Assembly: GCA_032207245.1 (NCBI GenBank) | Contig: CM063502.1 | Location: 43,549,162-43,613,161, forward strand | Length of the DNA: 64,000 bases | Reading direction: 5' to 3' | From: Pardosa pseudoannulata | Taxonomy: Eukaryota > Arthropoda > Arachnida > Araneae > Lycosidae | Shown: positions 25,351 to 37,281 of the stretch, piece after piece | Numbering within the stretch: position 1 is the first letter of the stretch | How the letters are laid out: each line of letters starts with the position of its first letter | Notes under the pieces: generated by a model | Databases searched by the model: none | Told to the model about the DNA's origin: nothing | What the model saw: the letters and a program-made list of their open reading frames with translations, nothing else | Translations under genes and position numbers: made by a program

Positions 25351-26724
25351 GTATGGTATAATAATAGTTCAGTAAAAGCAATTAAAGTCTCCGTTGACTT
25401 TCTGAAACTGGTATCATATTTCAGTTAGTAGAACTCTCACCTCGCACATAAATTTATTTTTTCGTCAAGTACATCGACTGAAATCATGATAGATAGCTTT
25501 ATTTATCATAAAGCTTCCCTTTAGTATTATGTTGACATGTGATACCAAATAAGTCTTATCACGAAGTTTTTCTTTTTTTATAAATGGCATCTTATGATGT
25601 TCAAAATGACGGCTTATTACTCCGACGACGGGTTGTAATATTCAAAGTTGTTTAAATATCCTATTTGTTCACTCTGTGTAATCTATGATGTCTCATTTTT
25701 TAAGCCATTCATCAACATACATTCGGCTTTTTTCATATATGACTTATCGCATTAATGGGTAAATATGCGTTGTGAACGGTAATTTTGATATCGTAGAATA
25801 ACTATCAAGATAAATATTAGCATGATATCGTATGTTTTTAGTTTCCTTCGTATGTTTTTAGTATGTTTTTAAATTCCAGCACATTCTTGGTAAATACTGT
25901 AAGAGAATTATAGAATATAGGGTTAGTGCAATGTGCGGACATCCACATTGAATTCGGAAATTCTCAGACTATTCATATAGTAATTTTAATTAAGTTGCCG
26001 AAATTGGATTGCATTAATTGCGCATGCTATTTCATCAATTCTTTCAATATACAAAATAAAAATTCGTCGGAATCTATTTCTTTTTCTAAAATAGTAAATT
26101 TGAGAACTTTAAGAGTATGTCCGAACATTAATCGTAACATTCACGCGTTATGTAAAACCCATGATTGCTAGGAATATCTATTTAAAGTACATTAAATACG
26201 ATAATATAATCATTTATGAGTTTTAATGTTACTCTATTCTTTTACTTAATAGCTTTTAAATTGAGAGTTTTTAACAAAATTTTTGTTTTGTTTTAAAATT
26301 AAGTTAATTACTTTTGTTGTAAAATTTAAAACTAAACAAGTTTTAAATTTTCGGTTCTTCGTGGATGAGGTTATTATACCCAAGGTTGACACTAAAATCA
26401 CAGAGTGGGTAAATTTTACCCAAATCTAATCCCCCTTTTTTTTCTTGAAAAATGACCTTAAGAATCGACCAAAAATTGACTTTTCCTAACATAATATCTG
26501 TAACAGATTATTTAAATATGATTAATGATACACAATTTAGTTTTATGTTTTGAACATTTATATAAAGGTATTTTAACTTTAAGTCGCCGGTCGTGAATAA
26601 GTTTTATTTGGAAATGAAAATATTTGTTTTTTTTCCTCAGTACCTAAAAAAGTGATGTGAATAATAATAGTATGATAAAAAATATCAGTCATTTTTTTTT
26701 AAACAAAAAGGGAATGGCAGCATG
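25351..26724. other. AT-rich non-coding stretch
   Basis: No gene or repeat partner recognised. The 81-codon open frame at 25926-26171 has no recognisable motif. Confidence 0.4.
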
Positions 26725-26890
26725 GTTGGATTTGGAGTGCTACGGTCTACTCTTTGCAACACGAGGGCTAATGAGGCCGGTACCTACAGCTTAAAGACGA
26801 TTCCTAATGGCTACGAACATCCGCCACAGTTTGAACCCACGAACTCCGGTACCGAAGGGTAGTACCCTAACCAATAGGCCACCGTTCGGT
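26725..26890 (-). mobile_element. tRNA-derived SINE
   Basis: Minus-strand copy with 'TTTGGAGTGCTACGGTCTAC', 'GGGCTAATGAGGCCGGTACC', the B-box side 'GTTTGAACCCACGAACTCCG' and the A-box end 'AATAGGCCACCGTTCGG'. Confidence 0.9.
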
Positions 26891-28406
26891 AGTAGCAATA
26901 TGGAAATCAATAGAAGTAATTATAAGCCTTATTCGTTTTTAGTTGTAATAACTTCTTTCTGTATATAGAGTTATTTGCATTGTACACTGTGGTCATAGTA
27001 AACAAGAACAGATAGAATCCTAGTATCTGGGTAAAATTCCACAGAATGCAGCTGTATTTTAAGTGAAGCACCAAATTCTTATAAGAGTTTTTAAGAATTT
27101 AACCGGAAAGAGCAATGTTGAAGATTTTGATTTCAATGAGTACAAGTGTGTTTGTTCTTTGAAAGGTATATTATCCTTCTCTGGATGTAATTCAGATAAT
27201 GTATCTGATATATGTGATTTTATGTATCATGTGATAGCAGGGAAAGCTTTCTTTTATCACTATTAACACATTACTTGAGGCCAAATTGTCAAATAAACTT
27301 TAAAAACATAGAGAATTTGAAACCAAAAATTTCGAAAACTAAATTTGTTTTACGTTTTGAAACATTCAAAATTAATTAATATTTGTAGAATTGTTGAATA
27401 CAATGTATGCTGCCCAATCCTGAGCATAAAGGAAGAAGTGAAATGAATATGCATCGATTTGATATGGACTATTTATAAAAAAATCACAAATGTATCAGTC
27501 TGTAATAGAAGAAGACCAAAGAGTAGGGATTGGTAAACCACGACTCGTGAACCGCATATGGTTCTTTATACAGGCGTTTGTGACTCTTTAGACTCCTACC
27601 TCCTTGTATTGTACCAATAGAATTCAATACATATAAATAGCTCTTTGATTCTTCCGTTATCTTGTTTAGTTAAAAAGTCTCTTCTCTCTCGAAAGCTTGC
27701 TGACCCCTGGCAAAGATTAACTAAAAGAAAGAGTGATCATCAACGAGAACTTGAAGCTTTTATAGTAATTTTATTTGCTCGAAGTCTATACCGTACAATA
27801 TATTTCGACTGGTCAGTTTGTTGCCCATATTTTTACTATCCTCATTTCTTTCTTTTTGTGATAACAGACAGATTTAAAGAATCCAATTTTTACGATTTGA
27901 TATATAAAAACAAAAAAATCTGGACTTCTTCAATGCGATAAATATGGGTTTATTTTTTTTATGAAAAAGAAATTTATTGAAAATTCCATTGCCTGCTATG
28001 AACCTTTACGTCAGTATCGACGAGATGACTAGTTCAGTTCTACAGCATTCTAGAATTTATTCCTACATTTCCACACACTCAAATCCTGTAATTAAAATAG
28101 TTCCGTGACAAGAGTTTCTTCACCAACTTATGAATCAGCTGCGAAATATTTATATTCTATCTTCTCAAATAAAAAAAAAATAACTCTGACTTGCAGGATG
28201 ACAAACAGTTGATATTTCTTCCAATTGCAAAACATAGGTGTTTTGTAAATACGCAAATTACGTAAGAATATGTTGCTCCAAAAATGATATAAAATTGAAG
28301 AACAACTACTGAAGTTTTATTCTACATTGTTTCCCCTTCTTATAAGTAAGATATGAAAAAAGTATTTAATTTTCATACAGTTCATTATTATTTTTACTCG
28401 TGTTTC
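26891..28406. other. AT-rich non-coding stretch
   Basis: No supported gene. Around 27520-27560 the phrase 'GGGATTGGTAAACCACGACT' resembles a hAT-type terminus, but no partner end was found. A 98-codon open frame (27645-27941) lacks recognisable features. Confidence 0.4.
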
Positions 28407-28449
28407 AAAAGGTAGACCGTAGCACTCCAAAACCAAACCAAACCAAATC
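28407..28449 (+). mobile_element. SINE 3' tail fragment
   Basis: AGGTAGACCGTAGCACTCC followed by AAAACCAAACCAAACC is the extreme 3' end of the SINE family alone, as expected of a strongly 5'-truncated insertion. Confidence 0.75.
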
Positions 28450-29586
28450 ATTATTATTTTTAGGAACTTCATAGTTAATTAATAATTTATTTTTCTAAAA
28501 ATGCGAAATATTAATATTATTTGATAATTGAAAATGTTATTAATTGATGATTGAAGTTGATATTAATTGATGATTGAAGTTCATATTAATTGATAATTAA
28601 AACGAGAATTTTCTTATATAATGTCGAATTACTTAATATATTTTCTTGTAATAGTATTTGTAATTATTACTGTAGTATATGTAAACGTAATATTCGTTTC
28701 AAAAGAAATAATTATCATTAATACGTAAGTAGTTAATTTTGTTTTAAAACTTCAATACCTCATACTCAATCAATTTTATCCCTTCTGTGATTAACGATGT
28801 ACGCAAAATTACCACGGTGCAATCCTGCTTGGTTAGACCAAGTGGCATATGCAACAACAACCACGGTACTAGTATTAAGCACGTACGTAACGAGGGAAGC
28901 CATTTGTGGTGGCTTATGCTTTACCTAACATTTCATGGAGACTTTAATAATATATATATTCAAGAGTTTTGTTCACGCCTGTTCAACTGATTTTAAAACG
29001 AAGTTTTTCCTTTCAGTATTTCAGTTTTACACCCAATGAAACAATATAAGGAGGGAAATTTTCATTGGTACAAACTGTAATTTATTCCGCCTTCTTGCAT
29101 AGTTTGTTTTTCTCCACCTAAGTCGTTAAACCGGAGAAAGTCGACGATAGATTTTCATTTTTATTTTACCTGACTGTCAATTCAAAAATAAAACAAACCA
29201 AATCCATGACAATAGAATTAAAACGGAAATTTTAAATCTTACTGAGGAATCGCTAATGCAGTTTATTATTTTCTTCCTTTTCAATGGTTTATGTTTATCT
29301 ACTGTTAGACTCATTTATAACGATAGAAACCGGTGGACTTAGAGCTTCAGTTAACGGCAAATAAGTATTATAGGTATACAGTATTGATATTAACCTTTTT
29401 GGGACTTAATTTGGGGAGTAATACATTTGTGGAAATCCTGATGGCATTACTTCAAGTGGCAAAATCCAGAATTAATTTTAACTTGGAGGCACTTTGTTAT
29501 CAGCCTTCACTTCTATGACATCGCAATTCTGTTGAGCAATTTTCCAAGGGATAACCGTATGGACGAAACATTGCTTTCCATGAAAT
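28450..29586. other. Non-coding stretch with a 23-bp minisatellite
   Basis: ATTAATTGATGATTGAAGTT repeats at 28539, 28562 and 28585 with a 23-bp period. Elsewhere AT-rich, with no supported gene. Confidence 0.55.
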
Positions 29587-29775
29587 TTGGTTTGGTTTGG
29601 AGAGCTACGATATACTTTTTTGCAACACGAGGGCTAATGAGACTGGAACAAACTGCATAAAACCGATTCCGAACGGCTACGAACATCCATGCCTCAGCAG
29701 GATTCGAACCCCCGAACTCCGGCACTGAAGATCAGCTTCCTAACCATTCGGTCTTAACCATTAGTTCGGCGTTCT
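29587..29775 (-). mobile_element. tRNA-derived SINE
   Basis: Minus-strand near-full copy with 'TTTGGTTTGGAGAGCTACGA', 'GGGCTAATGAGACTGGAACA', B-box side 'GGATTCGAACCCCCGAACTC' and an A-box end with a local duplication ('AACCATTCGGTCTTAACCAT'). Confidence 0.9.
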
Positions 29776-29807
29776 CCATGAGGAGACGATACAAATTTCG
29801 TCCAAAC

Positions 29808-29872
29808 CTTACTCCGGAATTGAACCCGAGCTCACCGGCGGAAGTTCACCAAGCTAACCACTATATAACACA
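29808..29872 (-). other. tRNA-like sequence of a second type
   Basis: On the minus strand the block reads TATAGTGGTTAGCTTGGT, then about 25 bases, then GGGTTCAATTCCGGAGT. This matches the spacing of A and B boxes of a class I tRNA, but unlike the SINE family it has no long variable region. The acceptor stem does not pair well, so this is probably a tRNA-derived repeat head or tRNA pseudogene, not a working tRNA. Confidence 0.4.
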
Positions 29873-31839
29873 GGTGGTCAAAATCCAGAAAATATTCAGT
29901 ACAATCTGTACTAAAATTATTATAGTAAATTGTTATAATAACTAAACTATCTACAATATTAAGTACTAAACTATCTACAATAGATTAGTTCTCATACAAA
30001 ACTTTAAAAGATCTATATAAAAATTGCTATAAATATTGGGAATCATAAATTTTTATACATTTATGTTCATATAACTTATATAAAAGTAATACATTATATT
30101 TAGGCAAGCCTTATTCCATATTGTATTGCACTCGATAACAAACATACACACATACATACACTCACATGAGTGTATGCTTTATGTTCAAGTATCTTCGCTA
30201 AATATGAGCATATTCAGTATCCCTCAACAATCCAAATCAAAATATCCTTCCAATCTTTATATAATAGAATCGTACTGAAACCCTGTTATATTTTCTAGAA
30301 ATACGTATTTGTCGACTGCTTGCCTTTTGAGGCAAACGGACCTTTTCGCTGTCCCACGCATCGTAGCACATACATTTGAGGTCCGTGATTACATGTGTCC
30401 CGGCTTTCATTGACTGCGATATCAGACCAACCTTTCTACCTTCTGTGAATGGACACCGTTCTAAAAAACCGTAATTTGATTCCGTGTCCTTTGAAAACTG
30501 TAAAATAATCTTTTAAGGGGCACGATTAATGAAGCCCGAACTTCCGTCGATCTTCGGGGGAGGTTTCAATACTTCCTTTATTTTTCCTTCGCACCTGTAC
30601 TTGTCGCTTCAAATCCAGAGAGATACGATGAGGAATTTAGTCTCGGGCTTGCAGCTGACACACACACAACACACACTTAAGTGTCAAGCACCTTAGCGTA
30701 TCTTTTTGGCAGGCGTCCACTGAAAATCGGGATAGACTGTTCTCTTTTTTGATATATTTTTTGGACTGCGACAGAGACCCAAAATATCAGCGCATATGTC
30801 ATTTTTGTGAGTCTCAGCTCGAGAAACAGGTATTCAAATATTTCCCCCCATGCATTACAATGCAGACGCTTGCCAGCGATGTGGCCCCGTAGTCCACATC
30901 CCTTACAGCAGCGTATCAATACGCGCAAAAAACTTGCCCTGCAAATTACGGTAAAAGATATCAAAACAAATTGAAAACAAAAATGAAAAAATCGCGTGGA
31001 ATTTAACGGTATGCCAAGATATATAGATATTTACGTCGGGGACTTACAACTTAAATTTGGTGATTTAATAACTCTTCAAGATTCTTGTTCCTCAATTTTA
31101 GCAGCATGTAAAAATTCTTTCAAAACATCGCTAAAAAATATATTTGTGGCATAAGTTTTAAACTTTAATTTTTCATGAATGCATAAAACATTTCTTCCTA
31201 ACCCAAGATTAATAAATATACATATTTATACTTATGCCTCGCTTTCTTGCTTGCCTAACTTTCTAAGAGCACGGAATTTCGTAAGAAAATGTCTTATATG
31301 ACCGGATGGAGTCACAATCGTTTTGGTTGCTATTTGCTAAGCCATTTATTCATGGAAAATTTAAAAATAAGTTAAAGGAAGAATTCTACACACAGATTTG
31401 CCTCTCGGGAAAAAATATTATGAAACTAGAACTTTTGAATTTAAAACATTTTTATACGCTCTGTATTTACAGATTTTAAATATTACGTATAAAAATGTTT
31501 CGGAACGTTTTCGACTTGATTTAGTTTCTTGAAATTCTGAAATTATGTACAGGCATTGTGGAAGATGTTTAGTTTTAACGAGTGCCTTTAATGTATTTTC
31601 TAGACATTTGGATTTTTATATAGTGAACTAAGTTTATCTAAAATATAATTCTTGAAACTTTAATATATAAACTTTTTTTATATAATACATTTTATCGTAA
31701 TTTATTGCTTATCATTTATTCAAGCCATTAAAACTCGAAATGTTTTAAAGTGACTTTTACCTTGATTGTGTTATATGATATTACATTTTGGTTTTTAGTA
31801 AACAGTGCTGTAAATACAGTTTGCAAACACAGTACTGTA
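29873..31839. other. Non-coding stretch
   Basis: 30300-30960 is less AT-rich than its surroundings and includes the unusual phrase 'CACACACACAACACACACTT'. It has a 95-codon open frame on the minus strand (30677-30964) with no recognisable domain. No gene could be supported; the less AT-rich part could be an old repeat or a regulatory region. Confidence 0.35.
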
Positions 31840-32545
31840 AAGTAAAGTTTTATAGTTGATGTAGCTGTTAGTCTCGATTTCAGTTCATGTACCTACTTGA
31901 TATTTAAATACATTTACAAAGCTGGAAAAATCGTAAAATGTCGATCCAAATGACAAAATTATAAAAAACGAACCATTAGATATTTATTTGCTATCATACG
32001 TAAACGTAATATTGCAAATAAAGTTTTGTAATATATATATATATAGCAATTAGTCTGGGTTTACGTTCACGTACATACTTAATTTCAATAATAATTATTA
32101 ATTCAATAATTTCAATAATAATAATTTTAATAAAATTTCAATATATGTGCGAAGCTCGAAAAATTATAAAATGTCGATCCAAATGACAAAATTATAAAAA
32201 ATAAACCTTCATTTATATAAAAGAAAAATTCATGATTAGAAATTTATTTGCTATCATACGTAAATGGAATATTGCAGAGCAAAGTTTTGTAATATATATA
32301 ACAGTTAGTCTCGATTTCAGTTCATGTACCTGTTTGAAAAGTAAATTCATATGCAAAGGTCGAAATACCGTAAAAATTCGATCCAATTATAAATTACAGC
32401 TGGTACTTAAAATTTAAGGGATTATGTATAGGATTGCTGTCTACTTTCACTAAAATGTAAAATTCATTCAAGGAAAACATAAAAATTCTACAAACTATTT
32501 TTTAACTGTCTTGAAAAATGAATATTAGGAATTAATGTGTTAAAA
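31840..32545. repeat. Tandem repeat, three diverged units
   Basis: GTTAGTCTCGATTTCAGTTC and variants begin at 31867, 32049 and 32304 (periods 182 and 255 bp). Each unit includes 'TCGTAAAATGTCGATCCAA', 'GACAAAATTATAAAAAA' and 'TTGCTATCATACGTAAA' variants. The last part (32340-32545) is also related to 23327-23540. Confidence 0.8.
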
Positions 32546-32620
32546 TTCACTTCTGTTGAGAGTTTTTACTATATCAAATAGATATATATACAGGATAGAT
32601 ATATTACAGGATTTATGTAC

Positions 32621-32704
<84 letters not shown>

Positions 32705-32775
32705 ATACATATATATATATATATATATTTGTATATTTATATATATATATATATATAATATATACAGATATGTAT
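32621..32775. repeat. Compound (TA)n(TG)n microsatellite
   Basis: (TA)n from about 32621, then a (TG)n run at about 32674-32700, then interrupted TA repeats to about 32775. Confidence 0.95.
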
Positions 32776-32854
32776 TTATGCATGTATCTATGTATGTTTT
32801 ACGATATTTTAACCAAACAAGCCAACTTAATTATAATTATACTCTAAAATAAAT

Positions 32855-33270
32855 TTATGGTGATTTTATAATTAAAATCACATCCTTTGGCGAAACATAT
32901 TTGTTTCTCCTTTAATTCTGGTAACCTTTGGTGACTTCGAGAACACCAAAATTAATTTCTCCTTAGCTCAATCATTCTTATTTAATTCCTTTACTAACTT
33001 AGTCTCACTTCTAGCGTGACCTGAGGGATTAATCTTAACTATCTGATTGGCTGGCTCTCTTGCGCCCTCACACCACTATATAAGCGAATGTAAAACGTTT
33101 TCGCACCAGAACGCCAAAGAGGGATTGTCTGATAAACAATTTTTATTTCTAAATTTGCCTGTCTTCTTTTATAGTCTATTACAGTTCTGTATCCAACATA
33201 GATAGCATTCTAACTTTGCAGTGTGTCAGAAACATCTATAACATACATGTGTCTACATTGGAAGTAAAGG
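32855..33270 (+). mobile_element. Candidate solo LTR
   Basis: The block has a clear TATA box (TATATAAG at 33077-33084) downstream of GC-richer sequence, as in a retrotransposon LTR. Its first 150 bp recur, diverged, at about 46405-46545 ('CCTTTGG.GAAA', 'GGTAAC.T..', 'ACCAAAATTAATT', 'TAGCTCAA.CATTCTTA'). No flanking gag/pol is visible. The assignment is by layout only. Confidence 0.35.
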
Positions 33271-33510
33271 GCATTATGCCACACATTCAAATTTAACAGG
33301 AGAACATAATAAAAAAGTTTCGCAGATTTGTTTTGAGTTGGATCGTTTTTAATGAAAAGCTTTACAAACTTTTTTGAGGTTTCAGTGAAGAAATAGTGAT
33401 TGTAAACAGGCGAAAATAGTAGAGAAAAAGCAGTTTTATGTCCAAATGGGGGGGGGGGTCGTTATCCTTAAACCATGTTTGTTTATAGCGTTGTTTCCAC
33501 TAAGCGAAGC
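33271..33510. other. Non-coding, with poly-G run
   Basis: G-run at about 33448-33458. No gene. Confidence 0.5.
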
Positions 33511-33690
33511 GGGACGTTGGACGAATGGTTAGGGTGCTGGCCTTCGGATCCGGAGTTTGTGGGTTCGAATCCCACTATGGCGTGGATGCTCCCAGCCGCT
33601 CAGAATCGGCTTTAAGCAGTAGGTCCCGGTCTCATTAACCCTCGTGTTGCAAAAAGTACACCGTAGCGCTCCAAACCAACCAACAAGATA
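33511..33690 (+). mobile_element. tRNA-derived SINE, near-complete reference copy
   Basis: Best plus-strand copy. The A-box-like region is GGACGAATGGTTAGGGTGCT at about 33519. A class-II-tRNA-like variable section follows, then B box GGTTCGAATCC at about 33562. After this come the body 'CAGAATCGGCTTTAAGCAGT', 'AGGTCCCGGTCTCATTA', 'ACCGTAGCGCTCC' and a tail of AACCAACCAA. The box spacing and long variable region point to a Ser/Leu-type tRNA ancestor. Total length is about 180 bp. Confidence 0.92.
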
Positions 33691-33820
33691 AATCTCCCAA
33701 TTTTAGGAAATAGGGGATAATGCTTTTACCACACAAAAGAGAAGAGTAAATCATACATAAATAGGCAAAAATCTCAATTTTTATAAAATTGACTTAGTGG
33801 CATTAACTTCCGATGTACAT

Positions 33821-33832
33821 TATATATATGTA

Positions 33833-33871
<39 letters not shown>

Positions 33872-34072
33872 AAGTCTGGGACTAGTAGGTGCGCAGTGCG
33901 TGCATGCAAGCACATGCGGCTAAATTTATAGGGCTGCCGATATAATATCTACTAGGTATTACGCATTGATAGGGGGCGGCCAAATACTATCTTGCAAGCA
34001 GGCGGGTAATAGCCCAGAACTGGCACGGCATATATATACATATGTATGTGTGTGTGTGTGTGTGTGTGCCAT
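33821..34072. repeat. Two (TG)n tracts flanking a GC-rich block
   Basis: (TG)n at about 33837-33870 and 34045-34068 bracket about 170 bp of GC-richer sequence ('GCGCAGTGCGTGCATGCAAG', 'GATAGGGGGCGGCC', 'GGCGGGTAATAGCCCAG'). The block looks like a transposon 3' end or other mobile sequence, but the family was not recognised. Confidence 0.5.
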
Positions 34073-34210
34073 ATATTGTTACAGGAATATATATTCCTCT
34101 AATACAATATTACATTTTTAATATTCAATTGTTGTAACTTCTTTACAACCGATTAATTTCAATTCCGTATATTAACTGCTATATTTTTAAAATAATAGTT
34201 AATTTAATAA

Positions 34211-34732
34211 GTTTAATGATAACAAATCTAAAGCTAATTTTTTAATTTATTAATTTTCACTTAACGTTGACTCATATTTTAAAGCTCTCAAGTCAAAAGG
34301 GAACACGAATAATTTAGTATGATTCAATCAAAAGTTCTTTGTAGCATTCCCCTAGATGCAGAAACGAAACTCCAAAAGGCCTCTTTATGCTGTGGCTGTC
34401 CGTTGTTATAAAAGCGTTTAGAAAATAAATATTCTAAGACCTAACTAATGAATATGATATAATGGTTAGCTTAAAAATAAGTTTAATGATAACACATCTG
34501 AGGCTAACTTTTTAATTTATTAATTTTCACACAGCGTTGACTCATATACTAAAGCTCTTAAATCGGAAGGGAACATGAATAATTTAGTATGAGTTAATCA
34601 AAAGTTCTTTGTAGCATTCCCCTAGCTGAAAAAACGAAACTCCAATAGGCTTCTTTATGCTGTGGCTGTACGTTGTTATAAAAGCGTTTAGAAAATAAAT
34701 ATTCTAAAACCTAACTAATGAATATGATACTA
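34211..34732. repeat. Tandem duplication, period 270 bp
   Basis: GTTTAATGATAAC.AATCT starts at 34211 and again at 34481. The copies stay collinear through 'AGTTCTTTGTAGCATTCCCC', 'TATGCTGTGGCTGT.CGTTG' and 'CCTAACTAATGAATATGATA'. High identity suggests a fairly recent duplication. Confidence 0.92.
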
Positions 34733-36095
34733 TAGACTACTGTCTTTAAGAGACATAGTACCTTTAGGAATTGAAACGTATTCCTTATAACAACCTATTT
34801 CTTATTCACCACAAAATAAAATGCTCTGCTCTTTTCAGAAATAATTTTTTCTACATCATTAATAAGGTTTTAACTTTATAAAAATTATTTAGGTTTGTTA
34901 TATGAAGCAATACATTTATTAAAACAAAATATATGCACAAAGTGAGAAAAATAAAAATCCACTTACCCCACAAAGAAACTTTTGAAATAGGTAAATTGGA
35001 AACTACTTTTTTATATTAAAAAGCTAATTATCTGTTTTATTCCGGGAACCTTAATTACATTAATAAGATCGAAATATTTTATTTTATAGCATTAGAATGG
35101 CAACTCAAATAAAAATTTCAATGATTTTAATACTTTAATTTTTTAATTTTAAAATGTCAAATGTCAGAGACCTTCGAAGCTTTACGTTTTTAAAATGAAA
35201 GATATATTTGTTTCGATTTGATATGAAAAGTTTAGTTTCTAATACACATACTCAAAAGATATTTTGCGTGTAAGTAAATTTAATTATTTTCCTTTTGTGT
35301 ATATTTTCTTGCTATTTTTAAAAATACGTTATTTAAAATAACAAAGCTGAATAACTTTTTAAGCTAGAGCGTTATTAGAGCGTTATCAAAGAAGCATATC
35401 TTTTTATTCTATGATGAAGTGAAATAAGGCTGTATTTAATGAATAATGAAGATTTTATATCTCGAAAGGTAATATGTCCCCTTAATTAGGAATTTCAGAC
35501 ACGGAATTCGGATTTTCTGCATTAAACCATACGCAGTAAAAGTAAAACAACCAGAGAAAATAAGTATAGTTATTAAAACATCAGTTTGTAACAAGTATAT
35601 GAAGTTCCGGTCTCTTCAGGATGCACTATTAATGCAATTTTTTCCGCATTCCGAACTTTTTAAGTTAATATATTCTCATTCCTTAAGAGTTAAAAAAATC
35701 TTTACATATTGATAGAACACTTTTGATTGAAAAAATTATGAACCTGCCTGGAAATGTGACAATGGTACATTTTTTAGTTTCAGAAGTCAAATACAGAAAT
35801 TATTTCGACGAACTAGTGTTACTTAAGAGTATTAGCTGTTGAACTCATATTGCTGTTCTGTCGTAGCTAGGAATAAGCTTAGCGTTCTGCTTGATACGAT
35901 TATCCACATTGTTTTACTAAGCTTTGAGATATTTTCCTATAGGTTCACATGCTTTACATTTCAAGAATCGGGAGAATTCTTAAAATGTTGTACACATTCA
36001 CATTGATTATTTTAGAGGCTACGGTTTCCTTTTTTGCTACAGAACAACAGAGAAAGAACGCAATAGGCTACGAGTTCGACAATCATCCGGCTGTT
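34733..36095. other. AT-rich non-coding stretch
   Basis: No gene recognised. Confidence 0.4.
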
Positions 36096-36420
36096 TTAGT
36101 TTGGTTTGGCTTGGAGCGCTACGATCTACTGTTTTGCTACACGAGGGCTAATGAGACGGGGACCTACTGTTTAAAGCCGATTTCGAACGGCTACGAACAT
36201 ACATGCCACCGGCGGGATTCGAACCCGCGAACTCCGGTACCGACAGGTTGTTTTAGCTCAATGCCAACCTGAACGATGGGAAAATCGGTAACTGCCTTAC
36301 GGTACGGAAGCTCGCGAGTTCGAATCTCGCTACTGACGTGTATGTTCCTAACCGTACTAAAACAGCTTTAAACGTTAAGTTCGTCCTAATTAACCTTCGT
36401 GCAGCAAAGTCTGCAGTGGT
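36096..36420. mobile_element. Two SINEs in inverted head-to-head orientation
   Basis: A minus-strand SINE (36096-36248: 'TTTGGTTTGGCTTGGAGCGC', 'GGGCTAATGAGACGGGGACC', 'GCGGGATTCGAACCCGCGAA') is followed at once by a diverged plus-strand SINE. The second (36272-36420) reads 'GAACGATGGGAAAATCGGTA', 'GTTCGAATCTCGC', 'CAGCTTTAAACGTTAAG' and 'AACCTTCGTGCAGCAAAG'. The promoter ends face each other, so a read-through transcript could fold back. An open frame at 35949-36272 overlaps the first copy and is not a gene. Confidence 0.85.
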
Positions 36421-36993
36421 TCAAGCCCCTCCCCCCCCCCAAAAAAAAAGAAAAATCTGAAAAAAAATTCTATTCTTGAAGGAGAAAAAACTACTTAAGT
36501 TATTAACGTCTATGTAATACCAAAATGAGAAAGTTTTTAGTTTTCGATATAAATGTTTATTCCAATAAGCTTGAGGATACGATTTATGACAATGATTGGT
36601 GCGTCTTATTGATTATGAAATAGAATATCCTAATTGTTTTACTTGTTCCTTTATTTATCGCAAAGATAGCAATCATATTTCTCACGTAGTATTGATACCT
36701 GCATCTAACATTCCTCTGTCTAAAAATGTTTTTGCATATATGAACTAAAAATACGATATATCATTTGAGTTCTTCAACTGCAGGAAATGTAATATAGTAT
36801 TTAAGTTATGTTTGACTTCAAATTTTTGGTATATGAATCCATGCTAATTTAACTTTAAGTAATCAACAAATTAGCCTCTGATTAGATATCTTTCAATTTA
36901 TATGTAAACTTAAATTAACCATAATCTGAACAAAATATAACAGTTATTAATTTATCTTCATTAAACCTATAAGAAATTACAATAAATCCGTAG
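36421..36993. other. Non-coding stretch
   Basis: Starts with a C-run followed by an A-run (36428-36449). Otherwise AT-rich, no gene. Confidence 0.45.
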
Positions 36994-37281
36994 TGTATTC
37001 ATACGAGCTCTCAGGCTCTTGTTGAAGAGTCTCTCATCAGCATAGAAGAAGTACGGGCTTTTGAAGAAGAAAGAAGAATTGAAGAAGATATGCAAACAGT
37101 AAAAAAAAAACTTTTCCCATTGAATTATCTTCAAGAATTATTCGATGCTACTGGTAGAGTACGCAAATTGATTGAAGAAAGTAATCCAAATGAAAAATGA
37201 GCATTGAAACAAGGCGAAAATTAGAAAGTATTTTTGAATGATGCACGAAGAAAACAGGAAAAAATTAGAGCAAAAAATTAA
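36994..37281 (+). pseudogene. Decayed ORF encoding a highly charged tail, family unknown
   Basis: One frame reads without a break from 36994 to a stop at 37198-37200. It encodes an acidic/basic stretch (LVEESLISIEEVRAFEEER, then a hydrophobic patch LFPLNYLQELFDATGRVRKL, ending EESNPNEK). The same frame stays protein-like after the stop (ALKQGEN, a second stop, then VFLNDARRKQEKIRAKN) to 37281. A possible splice acceptor (CTCTCAG) precedes codon GCT at 37015. The Glu/Lys/Arg-rich, coiled-coil-like character and two in-frame stops suggest an old last exon or a transposon gene remnant. I do not recognise the family. Confidence 0.35.

Noticed and set aside
35949..36272. 107-codon + strand frame
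   Set aside because: Its second half is an antisense SINE and the first half lacks any recognisable feature.
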